Assembly: GCA_014860845.1 (NCBI GenBank)
Contig: JACZIY010000562.1
Coordinates: 1-16,542, forward strand
Direction: 5' to 3'
Length of the DNA: 16,542 nucleotides
DNA from: Anaerolineaceae bacterium
Lineage (GTDB): Bacteria; Chloroflexota; Anaerolineae; Anaerolineales; Anaerolineaceae
Below the pieces are notes generated by a model. It made no database searches. It was not told where the DNA came from and saw only the letters and a program-made list of their open reading frames with translations. Both the position numbers and the translations under genes were made by a program. This document shows, piece by piece, positions 1 through 6,903 of this stretch (the first letter of the stretch is position 1; each line of letters starts with the position of its first letter).

Positions 1-1032
1 CTGGCTGGTAGAGTAGATTTTGATAATGGACTCATTCAACTTCCACAGCTTAATCTGAATAAAGAATTAGCCAATAGAATAGAAAAAATTGTAATAACTG
101 CTTGTGGAACAGCTGCTTATGCGGGTATGGTGGGAAAAATATTAATCGAATATATAGCAAAAATTCCGGTGGAGGTTGAAATTGCATCTGAATTTCGCTA
201 TCGGGATCCTTTGATCAACTCAAACACAGTTGTGTTGGCAATCAGTCAATCAGGTGAAACAGCGGATACTTTAGCTGCAATGGAATTAGCTAGGCGTAAA
301 GGTGCTATTCTCTGGTCGAATGTGAATGCAATTGGCTCTCAAGTCATGCGAATTTCTGATGGTTATATATCCATGCAGACCGGACCAGAAATTGGTGTGG
401 CTTCTACAAAGGCTTTTACAGCCCCATTGGCGGATTTATACATGCTTGCTGTCCTTCTGGCTGATTTACGAGGTGTGATCAATCAAAATGAAAGAAAACG
501 ATTGGTTTCTGATTTACGACTGGTTCCCGCATTGGTTGGAAAAGTACTCGAGCAAGATGATGTAATACGGAATATTGCTAAAGAATTCAAATTCATTAAA
601 AACTCGTTGTATTTGGGGCGTGGTATCAACATGCCAATAGCTTTTGAAGGTGCATTAAAACTTAAGGAAATTTCGTATATCCATGCAGAAGGCTATCCAG
701 CAGGTGAAATGAAGCATGGTCCGATCGCTTTGGTAGATCGAGATATGCCTATCGTTGCGATCGCTCCGAAAGATCCCTGGTATGACAAGATGATCAGCCA
801 GATAGAACAAGCGAAAGCCAGAGGTGGTAGTGTTATTGCGGTAGCTACGGAAGGCGATGAACGAGTAAAAGAATTGGCCGACCATGTGTTTTGGATTCCC
901 GAAACGCCTTGGTTATTAAGTCCAATTATTACAGTTGTACCTCTACAGTTATTCGCTTATCATATTGCTTCCCTAAGAGGCCTGGATGTAGATCAACCAA
1001 GGAATTTGGCAAAATCGGTAACTGTAGAGTAG
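1..1032 (+). CDS. glmS: Glutamine--fructose-6-phosphate aminotransferase, C-terminal part (5' truncated by window edge)
   Basis: This enzyme makes glucosamine-6-phosphate from fructose-6-phosphate and glutamine, the first step towards UDP-GlcNAc and peptidoglycan, in the cytosol. Frame 1 is open from base 1, giving 343 visible residues against about 600 for the family. The N-terminal glutamine amidohydrolase domain therefore lies outside the window. The two SIS (isomerase) domains are present. The first shows ACGTAAYAG (residues 34-42), the sugar-phosphate motif SQSGETADT (about 82-90) and GPEIGVASTKAF. The second shows GRG, then EGALKLKEISYIHAEG and KHGPIAL. The C-terminus is the hallmark DVDQPRNLAKSVTVE, which holds the lysine of the isomerase active site. 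The downstream gene is convergent. No motif is degraded. An internal ATG at 127 is not the true start, because conserved GlmS sequence continues upstream of it. Confidence 0.97.
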   Translation: MAGRVDFDNGLIQLPQLNLNKELANRIEKIVITACGTAAYAGMVGKILIEYIAKIPVEVEIASEFRYRDPLINSNTVVLAISQSGETADTLAAMELARRKGAILWSNVNAIGSQVMRISDGYISMQTGPEIGVASTKAFTAPLADLYMLAVLLADLRGVINQNERKRLVSDLRLVPALVGKVLEQDDVIRNIAKEFKFIKNSLYLGRGINMPIAFEGALKLKEISYIHAEGYPAGEMKHGPIALVDRDMPIVAIAPKDPWYDKMISQIEQAKARGGSVIAVATEGDERVKELADHVFWIPETPWLLSPIITVVPLQLFAYHIASLRGLDVDQPRNLAKSVTVE

Positions 1033-1059
1033 AAATTTTTGATCAATATACGAATTTGA

Positions 1060-1650
1060 TCATTCTCTTGAAATCCAACGTTTGAGACCTTCTGGTTGTT
1101 GAAATTTTGTAATTTTTTCTAACAGTCGTGAGGGGTCAGTGTCATCCAATAATAAAATTTTATGCTCTGCATAAATAAAATTTTCATTTAAGGCGTGTTC
1201 AACCATGGATAATAGCGGTTCGAAATAATGGTTGACATTCAATAATCCGATAGGTTTCTGATGAATCCCAATTTGTGCCCAGGTAAGCGTTTCAAATAAC
1301 TCATCAAAGGTGCCAAAACCGCCGGGTAACGCAATAAATGCATCAGCCAATTCGCTCATTCGAGCTTTCCTTTGATGAATGTCTGGAAGGACTTCAAGTT
1401 TTGAGAGATTGGCATGAATCAATTGAGGTTCGTTTAAAAGTATAGGCACCACGCCAATTACTTTTCCATTGTTATCCAAAACCCCATTTGCCACGGCTCC
1501 CATTAAACCTGTTTTACCTGCTCCATAAACAAGTGTAATACTCTGTTCCGCTAATAATTGGCCTAAATGGAAAGCCGCATCATAGTACTCTTGTTTCAAG
1601 CCATCAGCTGATCCACAATAAACACAAATTGATTTTACAGTTTTTGCCAT
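1060..1650 (-). CDS. LOG-family nucleoside 5'-monophosphate phosphoribohydrolase (TIGR00730 type)
   Basis: The 196-aa protein matches the LOG ('lonely guy') family, related to lysine-decarboxylase-like proteins. Characterised members release the free base and ribose-5-phosphate from cytokinin nucleotides or other nucleoside monophosphates. Visible marks are ICVYCGSADG near the N-terminus, the Rossmann-type YGAGKTGLMG (42-51), HQRKARM (about 92-98) and the signature PGGFGTFDE (109-117), followed by LTWAQIGIHQKPIGLLN. Length is normal for the family. The ATG at 1650 follows an AAGGA ribosome site about five bases upstream. It faces glmS, with only 27 bp between the two stop codons and no strong terminator there. 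It lies 80 bp downstream of the winged-helix regulator on the same strand and may share its transcript. The substrate cannot be read from sequence. The old label 'lysine decarboxylase' would be misleading. Confidence 0.93.
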   Translation of the reverse strand: MAKTVKSICVYCGSADGLKQEYYDAAFHLGQLLAEQSITLVYGAGKTGLMGAVANGVLDNNGKVIGVVPILLNEPQLIHANLSKLEVLPDIHQRKARMSELADAFIALPGGFGTFDELFETLTWAQIGIHQKPIGLLNVNHYFEPLLSMVEHALNENFIYAEHKILLLDDTDPSRLLEKITKFQQPEGLKRWISRE

Positions 1651-1730
1651 TATTTCCTTGAAGATTTTTTTCTCAATTTAGTTGATACTTGATTTTATCT
1701 TAAAGAATTAAATCGGTTTAGAAATCTGGA

Positions 1731-2318
1731 TCAAATTGAAATTTGAAATTTACAATTATTCGTTCCATGTAAAGCGTTGGTATGGATAATAGATGCCTTT
1801 TTAACGAGAAAAACTTCGAGAATTCTTCTGTCTAAATCACAAATGACAGGATGAGCTTGAGCAATTTGTCGATACGGACAATTCGAAAAATATATGACTG
1901 GGCCTTTGAACTGGGTCTCCCATCTGGCACCATAATTTTGCTTATTCAGACCAATTACCAAGGCATTGAATTTTGTTATGAGTGATTGTGGATGTTCTGA
2001 TGTAATTAGTGAAGAGTAAAATTTTGCAATTTCCGAAATATCATCTTCATTAATTGGTATTACGGAAAACATTGCATTTAACAAATTAACTAGATTATGA
2101 GAAAAGTACGAATTATCAATTTTGTAACGAAGTGCTGGTCTACCTCTCATACCTGCTTCTGGTTGAATTGTATTGATCATACCGTTAGCCAATAACTTCT
2201 TGATGTGATATCGAATATCTGCTTTGGTTAAGTTTAAAATTTCGGACAACTCGAAAACAGTCAAAGAATCATGTTGTGCCAGGGTCGCTAATATCTCTTC
2301 ATCAGTTGATTTATGCAT
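1731..2318 (-). CDS. Winged-helix transcriptional regulator with SufR-like Cys C-terminus
   Basis: The 195-aa protein has an N-terminal winged helix (about 5-70): TVFELSEILNLTKADIRYHIKKL as the HTH region, then a wing ending in GMRGRPALRYKI. This resembles ArsR/DeoR/SufR-type regulators, in which RGRPA often closes the wing. The C-terminal part carries Cys147 (NCPYRQIA), Cys160 (HPVIC) and Cys189 (NNCKFQI), the layout of Fe-S-binding SufR-like repressors. The spacing is C-x12-C-x28-C. I recall SufR as C-x12-C-x13-C-x14-C, so the third Cys position appears to be Lys174 here while the outer spacing is kept. The ATG at 2318 has an AAGGAT ribosome site. It is divergent from nuoB across 106 bp, so control of the Fe-S-rich nuo operon and of itself is a natural guess. 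Cluster binding is inferred from the Cys pattern only. It could instead sense a different ligand. Confidence 0.8.
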   Translation of the reverse strand: MHKSTDEEILATLAQHDSLTVFELSEILNLTKADIRYHIKKLLANGMINTIQPEAGMRGRPALRYKIDNSYFSHNLVNLLNAMFSVIPINEDDISEIAKFYSSLITSEHPQSLITKFNALVIGLNKQNYGARWETQFKGPVIYFSNCPYRQIAQAHPVICDLDRRILEVFLVKKASIIHTNALHGTNNCKFQISI

Positions 2319-2324
2319 TTTATC

Positions 2325-2357
2325 CTTAATTAAGCAAAAAAATATTTTCTTAATTAT
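2325..2357. promoter_or_regulatory. Candidate operator: palindrome CTTAATTAAG plus repeated half CTTAATTAT
   Basis: CTTAATTAAG (2325-2334) is a perfect 10-bp palindrome just upstream of the regulator start. CTTAATTA recurs at 2349-2356, 24 bp away, and overlaps the TATAAT (2358-2353, minus strand) that could serve as the regulator's -10 box. This position would suit autorepression. The region is very AT-rich, so such a short repeat could arise by chance. No site for a known family member was matched. Confidence 0.35.
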
Positions 2358-2360
2358 AAC

Positions 2361-2388
2361 TTGACCTTTTCATTTCATAGGTTAGAAT
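2361..2388 (+). promoter_or_regulatory. Predicted sigma-70-type promoter of the nuoB operon
   Basis: TTGACC (2361-2366), a 16-bp spacer and TAGAAT (2383-2388) make a good vegetative promoter. It predicts transcription starting near 2395 and a leader of about 30 bases before nuoB. The -35 box is only two bases from the TATAAT on the opposite strand (2353-2358), so the divergent promoters of the regulator and the nuo operon abut. A protein bound here could affect both. Confidence 0.6.
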
Positions 2389-2424
2389 TATTTTGTATCA
2401 ATTAAATCATTTACCAAAGAGGGT

Positions 2425-3090
2425 ATGATGCAGTCTGAAAAAATTAACAAACTGGATATTAATGTTCCCCCTGAATTACAGAACCAGGTAGCAGTTACTA
2501 CCCTGGATAGGATATACAACTGGAGCCGCGCTAATTCATTATGGCCGATGATGTTTGGATTGGCTTGTTGTGCAATCGAAATGATTATCACTGCAGCCAG
2601 TCGATATGATTTTTCACGCTTTGGCATGGAGGTCATGAGACCCAGTCCCAGACAAGCCGATGTAATGATTGTCTCTGGAACCGTAACCAAGAAAATGGTT
2701 CCACAGATTGTGCGTCTTTTCAATCAGATGGGTGAGCCTAAATATGTGTTAGCCATGGGGGCATGCGCTTCCGGTGGTGGGCCATTCAAAGAGGGTTACA
2801 ACGTCGTTTCAGGAATTGATAAATTTTTACCTGTTGATGTTTATATCCCGGGGTGTCCACCAACACCACAGGCATTACTACATGGTTTGATCGTATTACA
2901 AAAGAAAATTGAAAAAGAAAAATTATCAGATGCAGAATGGTATAAAAAAGATTTTTATGAAGAAATACCAGTCCCAATTTTAGGTCCAGATTTATTAGAC
3001 CCAAGAAATTACCATTTATTTAAAAAGGAAATTGAACCATCTACAGAAGAATTGGTAATTGAATCAGACGCAAAAGGAGAAGAGGCTTAA
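2425..3090 (+). CDS. nuoB: NADH-quinone oxidoreductase subunit B (N2 cluster subunit)
   Basis: NuoB is the peripheral complex I subunit that holds the terminal 4Fe-4S cluster N2, which passes electrons to quinone. All four cluster ligands are visible: the tandem Cys48-Cys49 in [11 protein letters not shown], Cys114 in [11 protein letters not shown] and Cys144 in IPGCPPTPQ. The core (about 24-165) is followed by an acidic, lysine-rich tail of about 55 residues, so the 221-aa protein is longer than minimal NuoB. Two ATGs are adjacent (2425 and 2428). GAGGG at 2419-2423 is one base from the first and four from the second, so the second may be the real start. It is the first gene of the run, one base ahead of nuoCD. 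No nuoA precedes it, which is unusual for classical nuo operons. Confidence 0.95.
   Translation: MMQSEKINKLDINVPPELQNQVAVTTLDRIYNWSRANSLWPMMFGLACCAIEMIITAASRYDFSRFGMEVMRPSPRQADVMIVSGTVTKKMVPQIVRLFNQMGEPKYVLAMGACASGGGPFKEGYNVVSGIDKFLPVDVYIPGCPPTPQALLHGLIVLQKKIEKEKLSDAEWYKKDFYEEIPVPILGPDLLDPRNYHLFKKEIEPSTEELVIESDAKGEEA
3074..3085 (+). promoter_or_regulatory. Ribosome binding site fixing the nuoCD start at 3092
   Basis: AAGGAG (3074-3079) and AGAGG (3081-3085) lie inside the 3' end of nuoB, ahead of ATG 3092. An earlier in-frame start at 3059 has no such site and lacks family-like sequence. The start at 3092 also leaves one base after the nuoB stop, which suits translational coupling. Confidence 0.7.
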
Positions 3091-3091
3091 T

Positions 3092-4825
3092 ATGGAAGAA
3101 CAGATATTGGTTTCAGATTTGCCTTCATTAGATTCTCTTTATCCTGATAAGGTCACGATTGATACCAGAACAGGATATAGTGGTTATATTGTTCCGCGAG
3201 AATTTCTGTTGGAATTGTCAAAAGAAATCCATGATGTCTGGGGTTATGACATCGTATCATCCATAACAGGTGTAGATTATTTTCCGGAAATGATGGAAGT
3301 TGTATATCATTTTTATCGTTCATTGGGTGGTGGCGCTCTGGTATTAAAAGTTCAGGTACCAAGAGATGATTCAGTGGTTCCATCTCTCTTTTCAATTTAC
3401 AATGGGGCAGAATTCCAGGAACGTGAAGCATGGGATTTGTTAGGGATAAAGTTTGAAGGACATCCAGATCTTCGACGTATTTTGATGTGGGAAGGATTTG
3501 AAGGATTTCCTTTACGAAAGGATTGGAAAGAAGCTTACTACGAAGAAGATACCAAACCATTTTCATCTCGTTGGCCAGAAGGTGTTGCTGAGCATATAGA
3601 AAAGAAGAATCTATTTGGTGACAATGTAAAATATCCTGAAAATTTTGATCCTGATAAATGGATTGCATCCGGAGAAGAGGCTTTGTATTTAGGTTTACAA
3701 AAATCTGAAAATGACAAAGACATGGAGACAGAATCCATAGTCATTAATCTGGGTCCACAACACCCTTCTACACATGGTGTTTTTCGTATGGCAGCATTAA
3801 TTGAAGGGGAAGCAATCGTTGATTTAAAACCTGCTTTTGGCTATTTACATCGCAATCATGAAAAGATTGGAGAAAGAAATACTTTCCTTCAAAATATGCC
3901 ATTCACGGATCGATTGGATTATATAAGCTCCATGAGTAATAATTTTTCATATGCTCTGGCAGTTGAAAAATTAATGGGGGTGAAACCTCCTGAAAGAGCA
4001 GAATATATCCGGGTTATTATGGCGGAATTAACACGGATCGCCAGCCATTTCATGTCAACCGGATTTTTATTGAACGATCTTGGAGCATTTTTTACGCCAG
4101 CTTTGTATGCCCTGAAAGAAAGAGAATTGATCCTGGATGTTTTTGAGGCTGTCTCAGGATCACGAATGATGTGTAATTACTTCCGATTTGGCGGTGTTGT
4201 TCGCGACTTTCCAGATGGGATACATGAAACAATTAAAAATTTGGCATTCGAACGTTTGCCTGGCAAGGTAGATGAATTAGATCAATTGCTGACTGAAAAT
4301 GAAATTGTTCGCTCAAGATGTATGGGGATTGGTGTATTGACTGCAGAACAAGCCATCAATTTATCAGCTACAGGCCCGATTCTCAGAGCCAGTGGAGTGC
4401 CATACGATATTCGTAGAGCAGATCCTTATAGTATCTATGACAGGTTTGATTTCGACATTCCCGTTTTATATCATGGAGATATTTATGACCGGTACTTGAT
4501 CAGAATTGAGGAAATGCGACAAAGTGTCCGCATTATTCAACAAGCCATCTCACAAATTCCAGAAGGACCTGTTTTTGAAGGAAAAGCACAATATCAAGTT
4601 AAAGTTCCTGCTGGTGAAGCGTATGGGCGGGTGGAAGCACCAAAAGGTGAACTCGGTTTCTATGTTGTCTCAAATGGTCAGGCTAATCCCTGGAGATATC
4701 ATGTTAGAGCACCATCATTTATAAATTTAACGTCGTTACGACCAATGTGCTTAAATTACAAGGTTGCCGATGTTGTTGCTATTCTTGGATCAATTGATAT
4801 AGTATTGGGCGAAGTGGACCGGTAG
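3092..4825 (+). CDS. nuoCD: NADH-quinone oxidoreductase subunits C and D, natural fusion
   Basis: The 577-aa protein fuses NuoC and NuoD of the complex I connecting arm. The NuoC part (about 1-150) contains the 30-kDa signature [10 protein letters not shown] followed by GHPDLRRIL, ending near residue 131, then FPLRKDW. A linker of about 60 residues (150-210) leads to the 49-kDa NuoD part, which starts at an internal Met211 with GPQHPSTHG (221-229), then [17 protein letters not shown] and a C-terminal DIVLGEVDR. The CxxC nickel ligands of NiFe hydrogenase large subunits are absent from both ends, so this is the quinone-site subunit and not a group 4 hydrogenase. The frame is continuous through the junction, so the fusion appears genuine. 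Similar NuoCD fusions are known in enterobacteria and other lineages. It sits between nuoB (1-bp gap) and nuoI (9-bp gap). Confidence 0.95.
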   Translation: MEEQILVSDLPSLDSLYPDKVTIDTRTGYSGYIVPREFLLELSKEIHDVWGYDIVSSITGVDYFPEMMEVVYHFYRSLGGGALVLKVQVPRDDSVVPSLFSIYNGAEFQEREAWDLLGIKFEGHPDLRRILMWEGFEGFPLRKDWKEAYYEEDTKPFSSRWPEGVAEHIEKKNLFGDNVKYPENFDPDKWIASGEEALYLGLQKSENDKDMETESIVINLGPQHPSTHGVFRMAALIEGEAIVDLKPAFGYLHRNHEKIGERNTFLQNMPFTDRLDYISSMSNNFSYALAVEKLMGVKPPERAEYIRVIMAELTRIASHFMSTGFLLNDLGAFFTPALYALKERELILDVFEAVSGSRMMCNYFRFGGVVRDFPDGIHETIKNLAFERLPGKVDELDQLLTENEIVRSRCMGIGVLTAEQAINLSATGPILRASGVPYDIRRADPYSIYDRFDFDIPVLYHGDIYDRYLIRIEEMRQSVRIIQQAISQIPEGPVFEGKAQYQVKVPAGEAYGRVEAPKGELGFYVVSNGQANPWRYHVRAPSFINLTSLRPMCLNYKVADVVAILGSIDIVLGEVDR

Positions 4826-4829
4826 GAGG
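4824..4829 (+). promoter_or_regulatory. Perfect Shine-Dalgarno AGGAGG for nuoI
   Basis: AGGAGG starts inside the nuoCD stop codon (TAG at 4823-4825) and lies five bases ahead of the nuoI ATG at 4835. It is the strongest ribosome site in this operon, suggesting efficient coupled translation of NuoI. Confidence 0.8.
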
Positions 4830-4834
4830 AAAAA

Positions 4835-5449
4835 ATGGGAATAAATGGAATTGTCAAAGGTTTGGGGATCACATTAAAACATTTTTTAGAAACCTACTGG
4901 GTCGATTTTAAATACAAAGGGAAAAGATACGGAACTGAAGCAGGAATTGAAGATCGCAGGTCATTTGATACAAAAGGAATTTTTACTGTTCAATACCCTG
5001 AAGAAAAATCTAAGGTTCCAGAAGCATTTCGGTATATCCCTTTTCTTGTGTATGATGAAGGCGAATCTGGAGAAAAGGATATTCGATGTACTTCATGCGG
5101 AATCTGTGCAAAAGTGTGCCCTCCGCAATGCATCTGGATAACTCGGTCAACTAATCCTGAAACAGGGAAACCTGTTCCTAAACCTGCAAAATTCTTCATT
5201 GATATCGATATTTGTATGAACTGTGGTTTATGTGCTGAATATTGTCCTTTTGAAGCGATCCGAATGGATCACGATTACGAAATTGCTAATATTGACCGAT
5301 TTGCTCATCACATTTATGATTTAGATAAATTACTCAAACCTGCATCATATTATGCCGAAATACGTCCAACACAATTTAAAGAAGAAGATGATGCCAGAAA
5401 AGAAAAGGAAGCAAAAAAAGCAGCTGCAAGAGCTGCGAAAGAAACATAA
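4835..5449 (+). CDS. nuoI: NADH-quinone oxidoreductase subunit I (two 4Fe-4S clusters)
   Basis: NuoI carries clusters N6a and N6b, which conduct electrons towards NuoB in the peripheral arm. The 204-aa protein has two ferredoxin-type motifs: Cys85-x2-Cys88-x2-Cys91-x3-Cys95 (CTSCGICAKVCP) and Cys127-x2-Cys130-x2-Cys133-x3-Cys137 (CMNCGLCAEYCP). An extra Cys99 follows the first motif. The N-terminal stretch, with an amphipathic ITLKHFLETYW, would lie against the membrane arm as in other NuoI. The C-terminal 20 residues are a Lys/Ala/Glu-rich tail, probably a disordered or helical extension. nuoH, usually found just before nuoI, is missing here. The next gene starts 17 bp downstream. Confidence 0.94.
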   Translation: MGINGIVKGLGITLKHFLETYWVDFKYKGKRYGTEAGIEDRRSFDTKGIFTVQYPEEKSKVPEAFRYIPFLVYDEGESGEKDIRCTSCGICAKVCPPQCIWITRSTNPETGKPVPKPAKFFIDIDICMNCGLCAEYCPFEAIRMDHDYEIANIDRFAHHIYDLDKLLKPASYYAEIRPTQFKEEDDARKEKEAKKAAARAAKET

Positions 5450-5466
5450 ATGGATCATAAAGGTAA

Positions 5467-5799
5467 ATGAATAATATGTACAATTCTGATACAGAAGTAC
5501 TTTTTCCTGTAAGAGCAATACCTGGATTGAAAGGACTAAGGGGTCCTCAATGGGATCAATTAATTGATTATGTCTTAAATGACGCTAAAGATCAGGAAAA
5601 ATTAGCGTTTGTACTTATGATCGTGCGGTTGGTAGGTTGCAGTGGTTGTAATGCTGATTCTTTTAGAGCCATGAGAGGATGCACAAAATGCGCTCAACAA
5701 TCTATTCGTAGGTTCAGGGGTGATGATGTTGACTTATTAAAGTTATATGAGAAATCAAAATTAGAAGTAGAAAACAATAATAAAGGTAATGATTCCTAA
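5467..5799 (+). CDS. Small conserved-type protein with a CxxC-x10-CxxC motif, function unknown
   Basis: I cannot assign a function to this 110-aa protein. Its core (about 14-95) has VRAIPGLKGLRGPQWDQLIDYVL, a predicted helix with LAFVLMIVRLVG, then Cys58-x2-Cys61-x10-Cys72-x2-Cys75 (GCSGCNADSFRAMRGCTKC), then a basic RRFRGDD stretch. I recall similar short proteins in Chloroflexota genomes, but no search was possible. Four Cys in two CxxC pairs suggest zinc or an Fe-S cluster, or a dithiol role. No signal peptide or membrane segment is clear. The Asn/Lys-rich tail looks disordered. An AAAGGT site lies three bases ahead of ATG 5467 and 12 ahead of ATG 5476, so the exact start is uncertain. The gene sits 17 bp after nuoI and 18 bp before mrp, pointing to a role in complex I biogenesis or Fe-S handling. 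Confidence 0.85.
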   Translation: MNNMYNSDTEVLFPVRAIPGLKGLRGPQWDQLIDYVLNDAKDQEKLAFVLMIVRLVGCSGCNADSFRAMRGCTKCAQQSIRRFRGDDVDLLKLYEKSKLEVENNNKGNDS

Positions 5800-5817
5800 T
5801 TTATTGAAAGGTAAAAA

Positions 5818-6900
5818 ATGACTGTTAACAAAGTAACAAACGAAGATGTTCTGGCTGCGCTTTCAAAAGTGCAAGAACCAGAATTACACAAAGATCTCGT
5901 ATCGTTGAACATGATCAAAGATTTATTCATTAATGGATCAGAAGTAAAATTTACAATAGTTCTCACCACACCTGCATGCCCTCTAAAAGGAAAAATCGAA
6001 AAAGAAGCAAGGGAAGCTGTCTTGACGGTAAATGGTGTCGAAAATGTTGTTATTGTTTTAGATTCAAACGTCCCATCTGATGGAAGAAATCGTGGAAATT
6101 TGTCATTGAAAGCTAAAAATGTTGTTGCGATTGCCTCTGGCAAAGGTGGTGTTGGCAAATCTACGGTAAGTGTAAACATTGCAGTTTCTTTGGCAAAAGC
6201 TGGGGCAAGTGTTGGTTTGTTAGATGCTGATATTTATGGCCCGAACATTCCGACCATGATGGGTGTTGAAAAATTACCAGCTTTTGATGAAAACAAAATT
6301 ATTCCTGCTGTTGCTTATGGTGTTAAGTTAATGAGTATTGGTTTTCTGGTTAAACCTGGCCAACCACTGATTTGGCGTGGACCCATGTTGCACTCTGCAA
6401 TACGCCAATTTTTGTCCGATGTTGCCTGGGGCGAGATGGATTACCTCATCATTGATTTACCCCCAGGAACAGGTGATGCTCAGTTAAGTCTTGCTCAATC
6501 AATTCCGATTAGTGGTGGTGTTATTGTTACAACACCACAAGCAGTATCTATCGAGGATGCAAGTCGGGGTTTATATATGTTCAAGCAGCTTGATATTCCA
6601 ATTCTTGGTGTGGTTGAGAATATGAGTTTTCTTGAATTGCCTGATGGTCAGATCATGGAGGTATTCGGAAATGGTGGCGGCGAAGCATTGGCACAAGAAG
6701 CAAAAACAGAGTTCTTTGGAAAAATTCCATTAGCTGCTGATGTACGTGTAGGTGGCGATTCGGGAATACCTATCATGATTTCACAACCGGATTCTAAAGC
6801 AGCCAGGGCTTTACAGCATATATCAGAACTTATCGCAGCAAAATTGAGTATGGCGGCCTTAGATAGGAACCCAAGCATTCAATTAGAAATTGTTGAGTAA
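5818..6900 (+). CDS. mrp: Mrp/ApbC (NBP35-type) P-loop ATPase, Fe-S cluster carrier
   Basis: This is a cytosolic ATPase of the Mrp/ApbC/Ind1 group, whose members bind and deliver 4Fe-4S clusters. Mitochondrial Ind1 (NUBPL) serves complex I. The 360-aa protein begins with a DUF59/MIP18-like domain (about 8-85, with TTPACP at 50-55). The ATPase follows: deviant Walker A GKGGVGKS (108-115), DADIYGPNIP from 136, and DLPPGTGD (213-220). The C-terminal CxxC that binds the bridging cluster in many Mrp proteins is absent. At that place (about 273-281, after VENMS) stands ELPDGQIME, and FGNGGG follows as usual. Some other Mrp proteins also lack it. The start has a GAAAGG ribosome site at 5806-5811. 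The gene lies in the nuo run and ends 3 bp before the PSP1 gene, so a dedicated complex I role is plausible. Confidence 0.94.
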   Translation: MTVNKVTNEDVLAALSKVQEPELHKDLVSLNMIKDLFINGSEVKFTIVLTTPACPLKGKIEKEAREAVLTVNGVENVVIVLDSNVPSDGRNRGNLSLKAKNVVAIASGKGGVGKSTVSVNIAVSLAKAGASVGLLDADIYGPNIPTMMGVEKLPAFDENKIIPAVAYGVKLMSIGFLVKPGQPLIWRGPMLHSAIRQFLSDVAWGEMDYLIIDLPPGTGDAQLSLAQSIPISGGVIVTTPQAVSIEDASRGLYMFKQLDIPILGVVENMSFLELPDGQIMEVFGNGGGEALAQEAKTEFFGKIPLAADVRVGGDSGIPIMISQPDSKAARALQHISELIAAKLSMAALDRNPSIQLEIVE

Positions 6901-6903
6901 TCA

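Noticed and set aside
1038..1062. Two TTTGATCA repeats between glmS and the LOG gene
   Set aside because: They are short, AT-rich and do not form a GC-rich stem with a T-run, so neither a terminator nor an operator can be supported.
1651..1730. A separate promoter for the LOG gene
   Set aside because: The 80-bp AT-rich gap has TAAAAT-like strings but no matching -35 box at a proper distance.
3059..3091. Earlier in-frame start for nuoCD at 3059
   Set aside because: It lies inside the nuoB end, lacks a ribosome site and adds 11 residues without family likeness. ATG 3092 has a good site.
3153..3668. 171-aa minus-strand frame inside nuoCD
   Set aside because: It is antisense to the NuoC signature region, with His/Leu-rich low-complexity translation and no recognisable domain.
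3092..4825. Reading nuoCD as a group 4 NiFe hydrogenase large subunit
   Set aside because: The paired CxxC nickel ligands are absent at both ends, and the GPQHPSTHG and GEVDR motifs are those of NuoD.
5450..5470. Six-codon ORF (MDHKGK) overlapping the start of the CxxC gene by ATGA
   Set aside because: The overlap could suggest a coupling leader peptide, but there is no ribosome site for it and such a short frame is easily due to chance.
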